Shown here piece after piece: positions 14,201 through 22,434 of a DNA stretch of 36,318 nt. The number at the start of each line of letters is the position of its first letter. Position 1 is the first letter of the stretch. Under the pieces are notes generated by a model. The model was given only the letters and a program-made list of their open reading frames with translations. It made no database searches and had not been told where the DNA came from. The stretch is from the NCBI RefSeq assembly GCF_001282115.1, contig NZ_LJBR01000070.1, positions 1-36,318 of the forward strand. The letters run 5' to 3'. The stretch is from Streptomyces sp. NRRL B-24085. GTDB lineage: Bacteria > Actinomycetota > Actinomycetes > Streptomycetales > Streptomycetaceae. Position numbers and translations under genes: made by a program.

Positions 14201-15035
14201 GCGCCTCACGCCGGTTGCCGCGGAAGTTGTTCACCCGGCGGGCCGTGGCGAACAGCGGGATCACGGCGCCCATGACGAGCTGCAGGGCGCAGCCGGTCTG
14301 GAGCAGGAGCTGGCCGCTCGGGGCGCCGAACGCCCAGGCCGCGAGCAGACCCATCGCCAGCACGATCCAGGAGAGCATCGCCACCGCGAGCCGCCCCCGC
14401 GGCTTCGGGTACTCCACCCGGCTCACCATCAGCCACGCGGTGCCCAGGATCGCCAGGAGCGTCGCCACGAAGGGCAGCTCCAGCAGCACGATCGCGACCA
14501 CCGTCAGCGCGCCGAACGGGGACGGCATGCCCTGGAACATGCCGTTCGCCACCGTCACGCAGGAGAATCTGGCCAGCCGGAGGACCACCGCCAGCAGCAC
14601 CACCACGGCCCCCACCGCCGCCACCCGCTGCGAGGCGTCGTCGGCGACCATGCCGTAGACGAGCACGAAGTACGCCGGCGCGAGGCCGAAGCTGATCAGG
14701 TCCGAGAGGTTGTCCAGCTCGGCGCCCATCGGCGAGGAGCGCAGCTTGCGCGCCACCAGGCCGTCGAAGAGGTCGAAGACCGCCGCGCACAGCATGAGGA
14801 TGACCGCCGTGGCCGCGCTGTTGCGCGCCATGCCGGATTCCTGGCTGTCGGTCAGGTGCGGGATCAGGATGCCGGTGGTGGTGAAGTACACCGCCATGAA
14901 GCCGCACGTGGCGTTGCCGAGGGTGAGGGTGTCCGCTATCGAGAGGCGGAGAGAAAGAGGCATCTCCTCCTCGTCGTCGACCTCGTCGGCCTCGGGCACC
15001 CAGCCCGCCTGGGTCTCAGGATCAATCACGGTCAA
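14181..15035 (-). CDS. pssA: CDP-diacylglycerol--serine O-phosphatidyltransferase
   Basis: 284-aa membrane enzyme that joins CDP-diacylglycerol and serine to phosphatidylserine. The CDP-alcohol phosphotransferase signature D-x2-D-G-x2-A-R-x8-G-x3-D-x3-D is complete in DLFDGLVARK through ELDNLSD. About eight hydrophobic helices follow from residue 30, after an acidic N-terminal tail. The start is probably TTG 15035, since homologues I recall begin with Met-Thr-Val-Ile-Asp-Pro; GTG 15029 is the alternative. It overlaps the psd 3' end by 14 bp, so the two are translationally coupled. Confidence 0.92.
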   Translation of the reverse strand: MTVIDPETQAGWVPEADEVDDEEEMPLSLRLSIADTLTLGNATCGFMAVYFTTTGILIPHLTDSQESGMARNSAATAVILMLCAAVFDLFDGLVARKLRSSPMGAELDNLSDLISFGLAPAYFVLVYGMVADDASQRVAAVGAVVVLLAVVLRLARFSCVTVANGMFQGMPSPFGALTVVAIVLLELPFVATLLAILGTAWLMVSRVEYPKPRGRLAVAMLSWIVLAMGLLAAWAFGAPSGQLLLQTGCALQLVMGAVIPLFATARRVNNFRGNRREARAAQLP

Positions 15036-15678
15036 TGCGAGTCACCCCAGCCGTCGTCTTCTGGCCGACCTCGACCGCGACCTCCACGCCCTCCGGCAGG
15101 TAGATGTCGACGCGCGAGCCGAACCGGATCAGACCGATGCGGTCACCCTGCTCGACCTTCGTGCCCTGCGGGATGTAGGGCACGATGCGGCGGGCCACCG
15201 CGCCGGCGATCTGGATCATCTCGATGTCACCGAGTTCGGTGTCGAAGTGCCAGACGACGCGCTCGTTGTTCTCGCTCTCCTTGTTGAACGCCGGAACGAA
15301 CCCGCCGGGGATGTGCTCGACCGAGGTCACCGTGCCGGAGAGCGGCGCGCGGTTGACGTGGACGTTGAGCGGGCTCATGAAGATCGCGACGCGGGTGCGA
15401 CCGTCCTTCCACGGCATGATGCTCTGCACCACACCGTCGGCGGGCGAGATGACCCGGCCCGGGGCGATCTCGCGCTCGGGGTCGCGGAAGAACCACAGCA
15501 TGCCCGCCGCCAGCGCGGTGGCGGGCACGGCGACGGCCTTGGCGGCGCCCGACTTGCGCGCGCGAACCAGGCTCAGTGCTGCGGTGGCGACGGTCGGGAG
15601 GAGCCACGGCGATGCTCCGCGCGCGAGGCGTACGCCTGCCAGGCTGTCGCGAGGTGCAGAGGTTTGGCTGTGGGGCAT
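15022..15678 (-). CDS. psd: Phosphatidylserine decarboxylase proenzyme
   Basis: 218-aa proenzyme that decarboxylates phosphatidylserine to phosphatidylethanolamine, the step after PssA. It is the short (archaeal-type) form: a hydrophobic anchor near residues 40-60, FFRDPER, SPADGVV, the FMSPLNVHVNR substrate motif with its catalytic His, and the self-cleavage site RFGS (Gly187-Ser188), whose serine becomes the pyruvoyl group. ATG 15678 is chosen because GAAGGT lies 5 nt upstream; an upstream in-frame ATG would start inside the terminator at 15802-15838. Confidence 0.93.
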   Translation of the reverse strand: MPHSQTSAPRDSLAGVRLARGASPWLLPTVATAALSLVRARKSGAAKAVAVPATALAAGMLWFFRDPEREIAPGRVISPADGVVQSIMPWKDGRTRVAIFMSPLNVHVNRAPLSGTVTSVEHIPGGFVPAFNKESENNERVVWHFDTELGDIEMIQIAGAVARRIVPYIPQGTKVEQGDRIGLIRFGSRVDIYLPEGVEVAVEVGQKTTAGVTRIDRD

Positions 15679-15801
15679 GGATGACCTTCGTAGCGGATGA
15701 TGCCGCGCACTAGACGGGGGACGGCGGCTTTCCGGGATCGTACCGGGCGCGGGCCACAACTGGGCAAGCCAGGAAGCCGAGTCGGCGGCTGAACCCTGTT
15801 G

Positions 15802-15838
15802 ACGGGGTGTGATCTTCTTCTCCAAGAAAACACCCCGT
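15802..15838 (-). terminator. Terminator of the ccr operon
   Basis: ACGGGGTGT (15802-15810) pairs with ACACCCCGT (15830-15838); inside, TTCTT and AAGAA can pair as well. It lies just beyond the mcd stop and before psd on the minus strand, so it separates the ethylmalonyl-CoA operon from the phospholipid genes. Confidence 0.65.
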
Positions 15839-15848
15839 AACCGGACAT

Positions 15849-17063
15849 CTAGCCCTGGAACCGATACTCTTCGAGCAGCCTGCGACCGATGATCATTTTC
15901 TGGATCTCGGCGGTACCTTCACCGATCAGCAGCATCGGAGCCTCACGGTAGAGGCGCTCGATCTCGTACTCCTTGGAGAAGCCGTAGCCGCCGTGGATCC
16001 GGAAGGCGTCTTCCACGACCTCCTTGCAGTATTCGGAGGCGAGGTACTTCGCCATCCCTGCCTCAAGGTCGTTTCGCTCCCCGGAGTCCTTTTTGCGAGC
16101 CGCGTTGACCATCATCGCATGCGCCGCCTCGACCTTGGTAGCCATCTCGGCCAGCTTGAACTGAATCGCCTGGTGCTGGGCGATCGGCTTGCCGAAAGTG
16201 TGACGCTGCTGGGCGTACCGGACGCCGAGCTCGAAGGCACGCTGCGCGACTCCGCAGCCACGCGCCGCCACATTGACGCGCCCGACTTCCACCCCGTCCA
16301 TCATTTGGTAAAAACCTCGGCCGGTGACCCCGCCGAGCACACGGTTGGCCGGAAGTCGCAGGCCATCCATGATCAACTCGGTGGTGTCGACACCCTTGTA
16401 CCCCATTTTGTCGATCTTCCCGGGGATGGTGAGGCCGGGACGGACCTCTCCGAAGCCGGCCTCCTTCTCGATCAGGAAGGTCGTCATCGACTTGTGCGGT
16501 TTGGCGGCCGCTTCCTCGGGGGAGTGTCCTTCGTCACTTCGGACGAGAACGGCGACCAGAGTTGACGTTCCGCCGTTCGTCAGCCACATCTTCTGGCCGT
16601 TGAGGACGTACTCGTCACCGTCCTTGACCGCCTTGGACGTGATGGCGGACACGTCCGAGCCGAGACCCGGCTCCGACATCGAGAAGGCGCCCCGGACGTC
16701 GCCGGCCGCCATCCGCGGCAGGAAGTGGTCCTTCTGCTCCTGCGTGCCGTGCTGCTTGAGCATGTACGCCACGATGAAGTGGGTGTTGATGATGCCGGAC
16801 ACCGACATCCAGCCGCGGGCGATCTCCTCGACGCACAGCGCGTACGTCAGGAGGGACTCGCCCAGACCGCCGTACTCCTCGGGGATCATCAGCCCGAACA
16901 GGCCCAACTCCTTGAGCCCGTCGACGATCTGCTGCGGGTACTCGTCGCGGTGCTCCAGCTCGGTCGCGACCGGGATGATCTCCTTGTCCACGAAGTCCCG
17001 GACGGTGGACAGGATCTCCTGCTGGACGTCCGTGAGGCCGTGGGTCCGGGCGAGGCGTGCCAT
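15849..17063 (-). CDS. mcd: Acyl-CoA dehydrogenase, probable methylsuccinyl-CoA dehydrogenase
   Basis: 404-aa flavoprotein. AFSMSEPGLGSDV and MWLTNGG are FAD/substrate motifs of acyl-CoA dehydrogenases, RHTFGKPIAQHQAIQFKLAEM is the second signature, and GEGTAEIQK marks the catalytic-glutamate end. Last gene of the ccr operon, it should oxidise (2S)-methylsuccinyl-CoA to mesaconyl-CoA. That role comes from context; the sequence alone only gives the family. It lacks the long N-terminal extension I recall for the proteobacterial enzyme. AGGAGGG lies upstream of ATG 17063. Codon use changes part-way: the first ~160 codons are strongly G/C-ending, while from about 16575 downward there are many A/T-ending codons. 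Confidence 0.88.
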   Translation of the reverse strand: MARLARTHGLTDVQQEILSTVRDFVDKEIIPVATELEHRDEYPQQIVDGLKELGLFGLMIPEEYGGLGESLLTYALCVEEIARGWMSVSGIINTHFIVAYMLKQHGTQEQKDHFLPRMAAGDVRGAFSMSEPGLGSDVSAITSKAVKDGDEYVLNGQKMWLTNGGTSTLVAVLVRSDEGHSPEEAAAKPHKSMTTFLIEKEAGFGEVRPGLTIPGKIDKMGYKGVDTTELIMDGLRLPANRVLGGVTGRGFYQMMDGVEVGRVNVAARGCGVAQRAFELGVRYAQQRHTFGKPIAQHQAIQFKLAEMATKVEAAHAMMVNAARKKDSGERNDLEAGMAKYLASEYCKEVVEDAFRIHGGYGFSKEYEIERLYREAPMLLIGEGTAEIQKMIIGRRLLEEYRFQG

Positions 17064-17068
17064 GTCGG

Positions 17069-17575
17069 TCAGCCCTCCTGAAGTTCCGGGCGGCCGGGCT
17101 GCTCGCCGCCGCGCTCCTTGATGTAGGTCTCGGTGGGCACCATGACCTTGCGGCGGAACACGCACACCAGCGTGCCGTCCTGCTTGTAGCCCTTGGTCTC
17201 GACGTAGACGATCCCGCGGTCGTTCTTCGACTTGGAGGGCCACTTGTCGAGCACGGTCGTCTGGCCGTAGATCGTGTCGCCGTGGAAGGTCGGCGCCACG
17301 TGCTTCAGCGACTCGATCTCCAGGTTGGCGATCGCCTTGCCGGAGACGTCCGGCACCGACATGCCGAGCAGCAGGGAGTAGATGTAGTTCCCGACCACCA
17401 CGTTCTTGCCGAAGTCCGTCGTCTGCTCGGCGTAGTTGACGTCCATGTGGAGCGGGTGGTGGTTCATGGTGAGGAGACAGAAGAGATGGTCGTCGTACTC
17501 CGTGACCGTCTTCCCGGGCCAGTGCTTGTAGACCGCCCCGACCTCGAACTCCTCGTAGGTGCGTCCGAACTGCAT
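17069..17575 (-). CDS. mch: MaoC-like dehydratase, probable mesaconyl-CoA hydratase
   Basis: 168-aa hot-dog-fold protein of the MaoC (R-specific hydratase) family, with the hydratase-2-like stretch TEYDDHLFCLLTMNHHPLHMD (residues about 25-45; paired Asp and His) and a second half carrying FHGDTIYGQTTVLDK. In the ethylmalonyl-CoA pathway the enzyme at this place adds water to mesaconyl-CoA to give beta-methylmalyl-CoA. The proteobacterial Mch is about twice as long with two hot-dog domains; this is the single-domain actinobacterial form, presumably dimeric. It starts 5 bp after the mcl stop and ends 5 bp before mcd. Confidence 0.85.
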   Translation of the reverse strand: MQFGRTYEEFEVGAVYKHWPGKTVTEYDDHLFCLLTMNHHPLHMDVNYAEQTTDFGKNVVVGNYIYSLLLGMSVPDVSGKAIANLEIESLKHVAPTFHGDTIYGQTTVLDKWPSKSKNDRGIVYVETKGYKQDGTLVCVFRRKVMVPTETYIKERGGEQPGRPELQEG

Positions 17576-17580
17576 GGTGC

Positions 17581-18540
17581 TCAGGCCTCCGGGATCTCGA
17601 ACTTGGAGGTGCGCTGCATGCCGGCCGCGCGTCCCTTGCCGGAGATGACCAGCGCCATCTTGCGGCTGGCCTCGTCGATCATCTCGTCGCCGAGCATCGC
17701 CGAGCCCTTCTTGCCGCCCGCCTCGGACGTGTAGTAGTCGTACGCGTCCAGGATCAGCTCGGCGTGGTCGTAGTCCTCCTGCGAGGGCGAGAAGATCTCG
17801 TTGGACGCCTCCACCTGGCCCGGGTGCAGCACCCACTTGCCGTCGAAGCCGAGCGCGGCGGCGCGCTGGGCGACCTCGCGGTAGCCGTCGATGTTGCGGA
17901 TCTGGAGGTAGGGGCCGTCGATCGCCTGGAGGTTGTTGGCGCGGGCGGCCATCAGGATCTTCATCAGGATGTAGTGGTAGGCGTCCGCCGGGTAGCCGGG
18001 CGGCTGCTCGCCCACGACCAGCGACTTCATGTTGATCGACGCCATGAAGTCGGCCGGGCCGAAGATGATCGTCTCGACGCGCTGGGAGGCCGTCGCGATC
18101 TCGTTGACGTTGTTGAGGCCCTGCGCGTTCTCGATCTGCGCCTCGATGCCGATCTTGCCGACCTCGAAGCCCATCGTCTTCTCGATCTGGGTCAGCAGCA
18201 GGTCGAGCGCGACGATCTGCTCGGCCGTCTGCACCTTCGGCAGCATGATGCAGTCGAGGTTCTGACCCGCGCCCTCGACGACCGTGACGACGTCGCGGTA
18301 CGTCCACTCGGTCGTCCAGTCGTTGACCCGCACGACCCTCGTCTTGCCGGTCCAGTCGCCCTCGTTGAGGAACTTGACGATGGTGTGCCGCGCCTCGGGC
18401 TTGGCGAGCGGGGCGCACGCGTCCTCCAGGTCGAGGAAGACCTGGTCCGCCGGGAGGCCCTGCGCCTTCTCCAGGAAGCGCGGGTTCGAGCCCGGTACCG
18501 CCAGGCAGGAGCGCCGCGGACGGAGACGGTTGACGGTCAT
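17581..18540 (-). CDS. mcl: HpcH/HpaI (CitE-like) lyase, probable beta-methylmalyl-CoA lyase
   Basis: 319-aa TIM-barrel lyase. RRSCLAVPGSNPRFLEKA, DLEDACAP, MLPKVQTAEQI, EAQIENAQGL and FGPADFMAS are the CoA-binding and metal-binding signatures of the CitE/malyl-CoA lyase group. In this operon it should split beta-methylmalyl-CoA to glyoxylate and propionyl-CoA, and perhaps also act on malyl-CoA. It overlaps the meaA stop by 4 bp (ATGA) and has GGAGG before ATG 18540. Confidence 0.88.
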   Translation of the reverse strand: MTVNRLRPRRSCLAVPGSNPRFLEKAQGLPADQVFLDLEDACAPLAKPEARHTIVKFLNEGDWTGKTRVVRVNDWTTEWTYRDVVTVVEGAGQNLDCIMLPKVQTAEQIVALDLLLTQIEKTMGFEVGKIGIEAQIENAQGLNNVNEIATASQRVETIIFGPADFMASINMKSLVVGEQPPGYPADAYHYILMKILMAARANNLQAIDGPYLQIRNIDGYREVAQRAAALGFDGKWVLHPGQVEASNEIFSPSQEDYDHAELILDAYDYYTSEAGGKKGSAMLGDEMIDEASRKMALVISGKGRAAGMQRTSKFEIPEA

Positions 18541-20564
18541 GCGGGGACCTCCAGGGGGTCGAGCTTGTTCGCGTTGCGGATCTCGTCGACGATCCGGCCG
18601 ATGATTCCGGTGATGTCGAAGTCCTTCGGGGTGAAGACCGCGGCCACTCCGGCTGCCCGCAGCTGCTCGGCGTCACCATTCGGGATGATGCCACCGGCGA
18701 TCACGGGTATATCTGTGGCACCCGCCACACGCAGCCGTTCGAGGACGTCCGGCACCAGCTGGGCGTGCGAGCCGGACAGGATGGACAGGCCGACCGCGTG
18801 CACGTCCTCGGCGAGGGCCGCGTCCACGATCTGCTCCGGCGTGAGCCGGATGCCCTGGTAGACCACCTCGAAGCCCGCGTCACGCGCGCGGACGGCGATC
18901 TGCTCGGCCCCGTTGGAGTGCCCGTCCAGGCCCGGCTTGCCGACCAGGAAGCGCAGCTTGCCGACCCCGAGGTCCTTGGCGGTCTCCTCGACCCGGCGGC
19001 GGACGTCGGCCATGGCCGAGCCCTCCTCCGCGGGAACCGCCACCGGCGCCGAGGAGACGCCCGTGGGCGCCCGGAACTCGCCGAACACCTCCCGCAGGGC
19101 CCCCGCCCACTCGCCGGTCGTCACGCCGGCGCGGGCGCACTCCAGGGTGGCCTCCATGAGGTTGTCGGTGCCCTTGGCGGCCTCCTTCAGCCTCTCCAGC
19201 GCCTTGCAGGGGCGCGGGTGGTTGAAGGGCGGCTGGTAGCGGGTGTCGCGCCAGTGCTGGAGCCCCGCTATTACCCGGGCCTCGACGGCCGGGTCCACCG
19301 TCTGGATCGCGGTGTCCAGGTCGGCGGTGAGCGGGTTGGGCTCGGTCGTCTCGAAGATGTTGACGCCGACGATCTTCTCCTGCCCGGACTCGATCCGGGC
19401 CCGGCGCTCGGCGTGCGAGGAGACGAGCTGCGACTTCAGGTAGCCCGACTCGACGGCGGCCATCGCGCCGCCCATCTCCTGGATCCGCTCGATCTCCGCG
19501 AAGGACTCCTCGACCAGCTTCGCGACCTTCGCCTCGACGACGTGCGAGCCCTCGAAGACGTCCTCGTACTCCAGCAGGTCGCTCTCGTACGCCAGCACCT
19601 GCTGCATCCGCAGCGACCACTGCTGGTCCCAGGGCCGGGGCAGACCGAGGGCCTCGTTCCACGCCGGGAGCTGGACGGCACGCGCGCGTGCGTCCTTCGA
19701 GAGGGTCACGGCCAGCATCTCCAGCACGATCCGCTGGACGTTGTTCTCCGGCTGCGCCTCGGTCAGCCCGAGGGAGTTGACCTGGACGCCGTACCGGAAG
19801 CGGCGGTGCTTGGGGTCCTCGATGCCGTAGCGCTCCCGCGTGACCTGGTCCCAGATGCGGCCGAAGGCGCGCATCTTGCACATCTCCTCGATGAACCGGA
19901 CACCCGCGTTCACGAAGAAGGAGATCCGGCCCACGACGTCGCCCATGCGCTCCTGCGGCACCTGGCCGGAGTCCCGGACGGCGTCCAGGACCGCGATGGC
20001 CGTCGACATCGCGTACGCGATCTCCTGGACCGGCGTGGCGCCCGCCTCCTGCAGGTGGTAGCTGCAGATGTTGATCGGGTTCCACTTGGGGATGTGGGAG
20101 ACCGTGTACGCGATCATGTCGGTCGTCAGACGGAGGCTCGGCCCCGGCGGGAAGACGTGCGTCCCCCGGGACAGGTACTCCTTGACGATGTCGTTCTGGG
20201 TCGTGCCCTGGAGCCGGGTGACGTCCGCACCCTGCTCCTCGGCGACGACCTGGTAGAGCGCCAGCAGCCACATGGCGGTGGCGTTGATCGTCATCGAGGT
20301 GTTCATCTGCTCCAGGGGGATGTCCTGGAACAGCCGGCGCATGTCACCGAGGTGCGCGATCGGCACGCCGACCCGGCCCACCTCGCCGCGGGCGAGGATG
20401 TGGTCGGAGTCGTAGCCGGTCTGCGTCGGCAGGTCGAACGCCACCGACAGGCCGGTCTGGCCCTTGGCGAGGTTGCGCCGGTACAGCTCGTTGGACGCCT
20501 CGGCCGTGGAGTGGCCGGCATACGTGCGCATGAGCCACGGCCGGTCCTTCTGACGCTCTGTCAT
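18537..20564 (-). CDS. meaA: Ethylmalonyl-CoA mutase (MeaA/Ecm), B12-dependent
   Basis: 675-aa coenzyme-B12 mutase combining the substrate-binding barrel (about residues 1-510) with the C-terminal B12 domain (about 540-665). The barrel has WLMRTYAGHSTAEASN, DLPTQTGYDSD and PKWNPINICSYHLQEAGA. The B12 domain has the cobalt-binding D-x-H-x-x-G in GLDGHSNGAEQI, then GLSILSGSH and VIAGGIIPNGD. It rearranges (2R)-ethylmalonyl-CoA to (2S)-methylsuccinyl-CoA. The single-chain form is about the expected length. GGAGG precedes ATG 20564, and only 18 bp separate it from ccr. It depends on B12 supply; no B12 riboswitch was seen near it. Confidence 0.95.
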   Translation of the reverse strand: MTERQKDRPWLMRTYAGHSTAEASNELYRRNLAKGQTGLSVAFDLPTQTGYDSDHILARGEVGRVGVPIAHLGDMRRLFQDIPLEQMNTSMTINATAMWLLALYQVVAEEQGADVTRLQGTTQNDIVKEYLSRGTHVFPPGPSLRLTTDMIAYTVSHIPKWNPINICSYHLQEAGATPVQEIAYAMSTAIAVLDAVRDSGQVPQERMGDVVGRISFFVNAGVRFIEEMCKMRAFGRIWDQVTRERYGIEDPKHRRFRYGVQVNSLGLTEAQPENNVQRIVLEMLAVTLSKDARARAVQLPAWNEALGLPRPWDQQWSLRMQQVLAYESDLLEYEDVFEGSHVVEAKVAKLVEESFAEIERIQEMGGAMAAVESGYLKSQLVSSHAERRARIESGQEKIVGVNIFETTEPNPLTADLDTAIQTVDPAVEARVIAGLQHWRDTRYQPPFNHPRPCKALERLKEAAKGTDNLMEATLECARAGVTTGEWAGALREVFGEFRAPTGVSSAPVAVPAEEGSAMADVRRRVEETAKDLGVGKLRFLVGKPGLDGHSNGAEQIAVRARDAGFEVVYQGIRLTPEQIVDAALAEDVHAVGLSILSGSHAQLVPDVLERLRVAGATDIPVIAGGIIPNGDAEQLRAAGVAAVFTPKDFDITGIIGRIVDEIRNANKLDPLEVPA

Positions 20565-20582
20565 CTATGGCCTCCGCGGTCC

Positions 20583-21926
20583 TCAGATGTTCCGGAAGCG
20601 GTTGATGGCATCGATGTGCTGCGCGCGCTTCTCCTCGTCGCGCACGCCCAGCCCCTCCTCGGGGGCCATGCACAGCACGCCGACCTTGCCCTGGTGGAGG
20701 TTGCGGTGCACGTCGTAGGCGGCCTGCCCGGTCTCCTCCAGGGAGTACACCTTGGAGAGGGTCGGGTGGATCTTGCCCTTGGCGATGAGGCGGTTGGCCT
20801 CCCAGGCCTCGCGGTAGTTGGCGAAGTGCGAGCCGATGATCCGCTTCAGCGACATCCACAGGTAGCGGTTGTCGTACTCGTGCATGTAGCCCGAGGTCGA
20901 GGCGCAGGTGGTGATGGTGCCGCCCTTGCGGGTGACGAAGACGCTCGCGCCGAAGGTCTCGCGGCCGGGGTGCTCGAAGACGATGTCGATGTCCTCGCCG
21001 CCGGTGAGCTCGCGGATGCGCTTGCCGAAGCGCTTCCACTCCCTGGGGTCCTGGGTGTTCTCGTCCTTCCAGAACTTGTAGCCCTCGGCGTTGCGGTCGA
21101 TGATCGCCTCGGCGCCCATCGAGCGGCAGATGTCCGCCTTCTGGGGGCTGGAGACGACACAGATCGGGTTGGCGCCGCCGGCGAGCGCGAACTGCGTGGC
21201 GTACGAGCCGAGTCCGCCGCTCGCGCCCCAGATCAGGACGTTGTCGCCCTGCTTCATGCCGGCGCCGTTGCGGGAGACGAGCTGGCGGTAGGCGGTGGAG
21301 TTGACGAGCCCGGGGGCGGCCGCCTCCTCCCACGACAGGTGGTCGGGCTTGGGCATCAGCTGGTTCGACTTGACCAGCGCGATCTCGGCGAGGCCGCCGA
21401 AGTTGGTCTCGAAGCCCCAGATGCGCTGCTCGGGGTCGAGCATGGTGTCGTTGTGGCCGTCGGAGGACTCCAGCTCCACGCTCAGGCAGTGCGCGACGAC
21501 CTCGTCACCGGGCTTCCAGGCGTTGACGCCCGGGCCGGTGCGCAGGACCACGCCCGCGAGGTCGGAGCCGATGATGTGGTACGGCAGGTCGTGCCGCTTG
21601 GCCAGCTCGTTGGTGCGGCCGTAGCGCTCCAGGAAGCCGAAGGTCGACAGCGGCTCGAAGATGGAGGTCCACACCGAGTTGTAGTTGACACTCGATGCCA
21701 TGACGGCGACGAGCGCCTCACCCGGGCCCAGTTCGGGCAGGGCCACCTCGTCGAGGTGGATCGACTTGCGCGGGTCCTTGTCGCGGGTCTCCAGGCCCGC
21801 GAACATCTCCGTCTCGTCCTTGTGCACGGTGATCGCGCGGTACGAGTCGGGGAGCGGCAGGGCGGCGAAGTCGGCCGGCGTCGAGTCCGGCGACTGGATC
21901 GCGTCCAGGATGTCCTTCACGGTCAC
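20583..21926 (-). CDS. ccr: Crotonyl-CoA carboxylase/reductase
   Basis: 447-aa NADPH-dependent enzyme of the zinc-less medium-chain dehydrogenase fold that reductively carboxylates crotonyl-CoA to ethylmalonyl-CoA. The nucleotide-binding loop IWGASGGLGSYATQFA is near 232-247. Four CO2-pocket residues were described for the Kitasatospora enzyme (Asn, Phe, Glu, His, as I recall); here an Asn-Tyr-Asn stretch at 81-83, Phe172-Glu173 and His367 stand at the matching places, so carboxylation rather than plain reduction is expected. GGAGG precedes the GTG start. It is the first gene of the operon and also supplies ethylmalonyl-CoA for polyketide synthesis in streptomycetes. Confidence 0.96.
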   Translation of the reverse strand: MTVKDILDAIQSPDSTPADFAALPLPDSYRAITVHKDETEMFAGLETRDKDPRKSIHLDEVALPELGPGEALVAVMASSVNYNSVWTSIFEPLSTFGFLERYGRTNELAKRHDLPYHIIGSDLAGVVLRTGPGVNAWKPGDEVVAHCLSVELESSDGHNDTMLDPEQRIWGFETNFGGLAEIALVKSNQLMPKPDHLSWEEAAAPGLVNSTAYRQLVSRNGAGMKQGDNVLIWGASGGLGSYATQFALAGGANPICVVSSPQKADICRSMGAEAIIDRNAEGYKFWKDENTQDPREWKRFGKRIRELTGGEDIDIVFEHPGRETFGASVFVTRKGGTITTCASTSGYMHEYDNRYLWMSLKRIIGSHFANYREAWEANRLIAKGKIHPTLSKVYSLEETGQAAYDVHRNLHQGKVGVLCMAPEEGLGVRDEEKRAQHIDAINRFRNI

Positions 21927-22083
21927 GGTGTTGCCTCCGGCGAATGGCGTCTTGAGGGGAGACGCTGAGGGTTACGTCGGTGCCGTCGGTTCGGCGGTGG
22001 TGCTGTTCGGCAGCGCTTTGTGGCGCGGGAGGTTGCCTGTGACGCAGGCGTCCGGGCGGGCAGCTCGATGAGTTGCTGGGACA

Positions 22084-22114
22084 GCCGGCGTGCGCATGGT
22101 CTCTGCACGCCGGC
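22084..22114 (-). ncRNA. Stem-loop in the ccr leader
   Basis: GCCGGCGTGC (22084-22093) pairs perfectly with GCACGCCGGC (22105-22114), leaving an 11-nt loop. It would lie about 10-40 nt after the predicted ccr transcription start. Whether it regulates or only stabilises the message is unknown. Confidence 0.4.
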
Positions 22115-22130
22115 CGCCCGGACTTCCCTC

Positions 22131-22159
22131 AACGTAAGACACCGCGTGCCACCGTGCAA
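22131..22159 (-). promoter_or_regulatory. ccr: Predicted ccr promoter
   Basis: On the coding strand TTGCAC (22159-22154) and TACGTT (22136-22131) are separated by exactly 17 bp, a good match to the housekeeping sigma (HrdB) pattern. Transcription would start near 22124. Confidence 0.6.
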
Positions 22160-22172
22160 GGCACTGAGTGCC
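22160..22172. promoter_or_regulatory. Palindrome abutting the ccr -35 box
   Basis: GGCACTGAGTGCC: perfect 6-bp arms around one central base, directly upstream of the -35 hexamer. It is well placed for an activator or repressor of ccr; the TetR gene upstream is one candidate. Confidence 0.5.
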
Positions 22173-22434
22173 AGAGATTGCTCTCAGATGAAATCTTTAC
22201 GTAACAGATGAGCGATGATCGATCAAAGCTACCGGCGAGTAGGGTGTTCGTCCCGTTTGCGTCATTCCGGCTGTGCGACGAAGTCACGGAACATGAACTC
22301 CGTGGGCCGCCCGTCTGGCGGGAGGCGCCGACGCTGTGGCGAGGGTCACGTGGGTGCCCCCGTTGCCAGGCCGGTCACAGACCTGGCGCCGGGCCGCTCA
22401 CCGTCCGTGTGCCAGTTGCTTTTCTTCGAACGCG

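Larger units (their letters stand above)
21927..22434. other. Gene-free leader and promoter region of ccr
   Basis: About 510 bp without a credible gene. The half near ccr is a likely untranslated leader of about 200 nt with a stem-loop at 22084-22114. The middle holds the ccr promoter and a palindrome (22131-22172). The part from about 22180 is locally AT-rich (around TTTACGTAACAG), then ordinary up to the tetR terminator. Open frames here show no conserved motif. Confidence 0.7.

Noticed and set aside
15679..15825. Longer psd with start at 15825
   Set aside because: That start lies inside the terminator hairpin, lacks a ribosome site and adds a non-conserved, proline/arginine-rich leader.
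18765..21968. Open plus-strand frame of over 1,000 codons opposite meaA and ccr
   Set aside because: Its composition mirrors the third positions of the genes on the other strand; no homology-like motif.
21927..22130. Cobalamin riboswitch in the ccr leader
   Set aside because: Considered because the operon includes a B12 enzyme, but no B12-box-like sequence was recognised; only one simple stem-loop.
22160..22172. CIRCE (HrcA) element at the GGCACTGAGTGCC palindrome
   Set aside because: The arms resemble CIRCE half-sites but the spacer is 1 bp instead of 9 bp and the downstream gene is not a chaperone.
22217..22224. GATCGATC palindrome
   Set aside because: Eight-base palindromes of this kind are expected by chance and it has no fitting position relative to a promoter.
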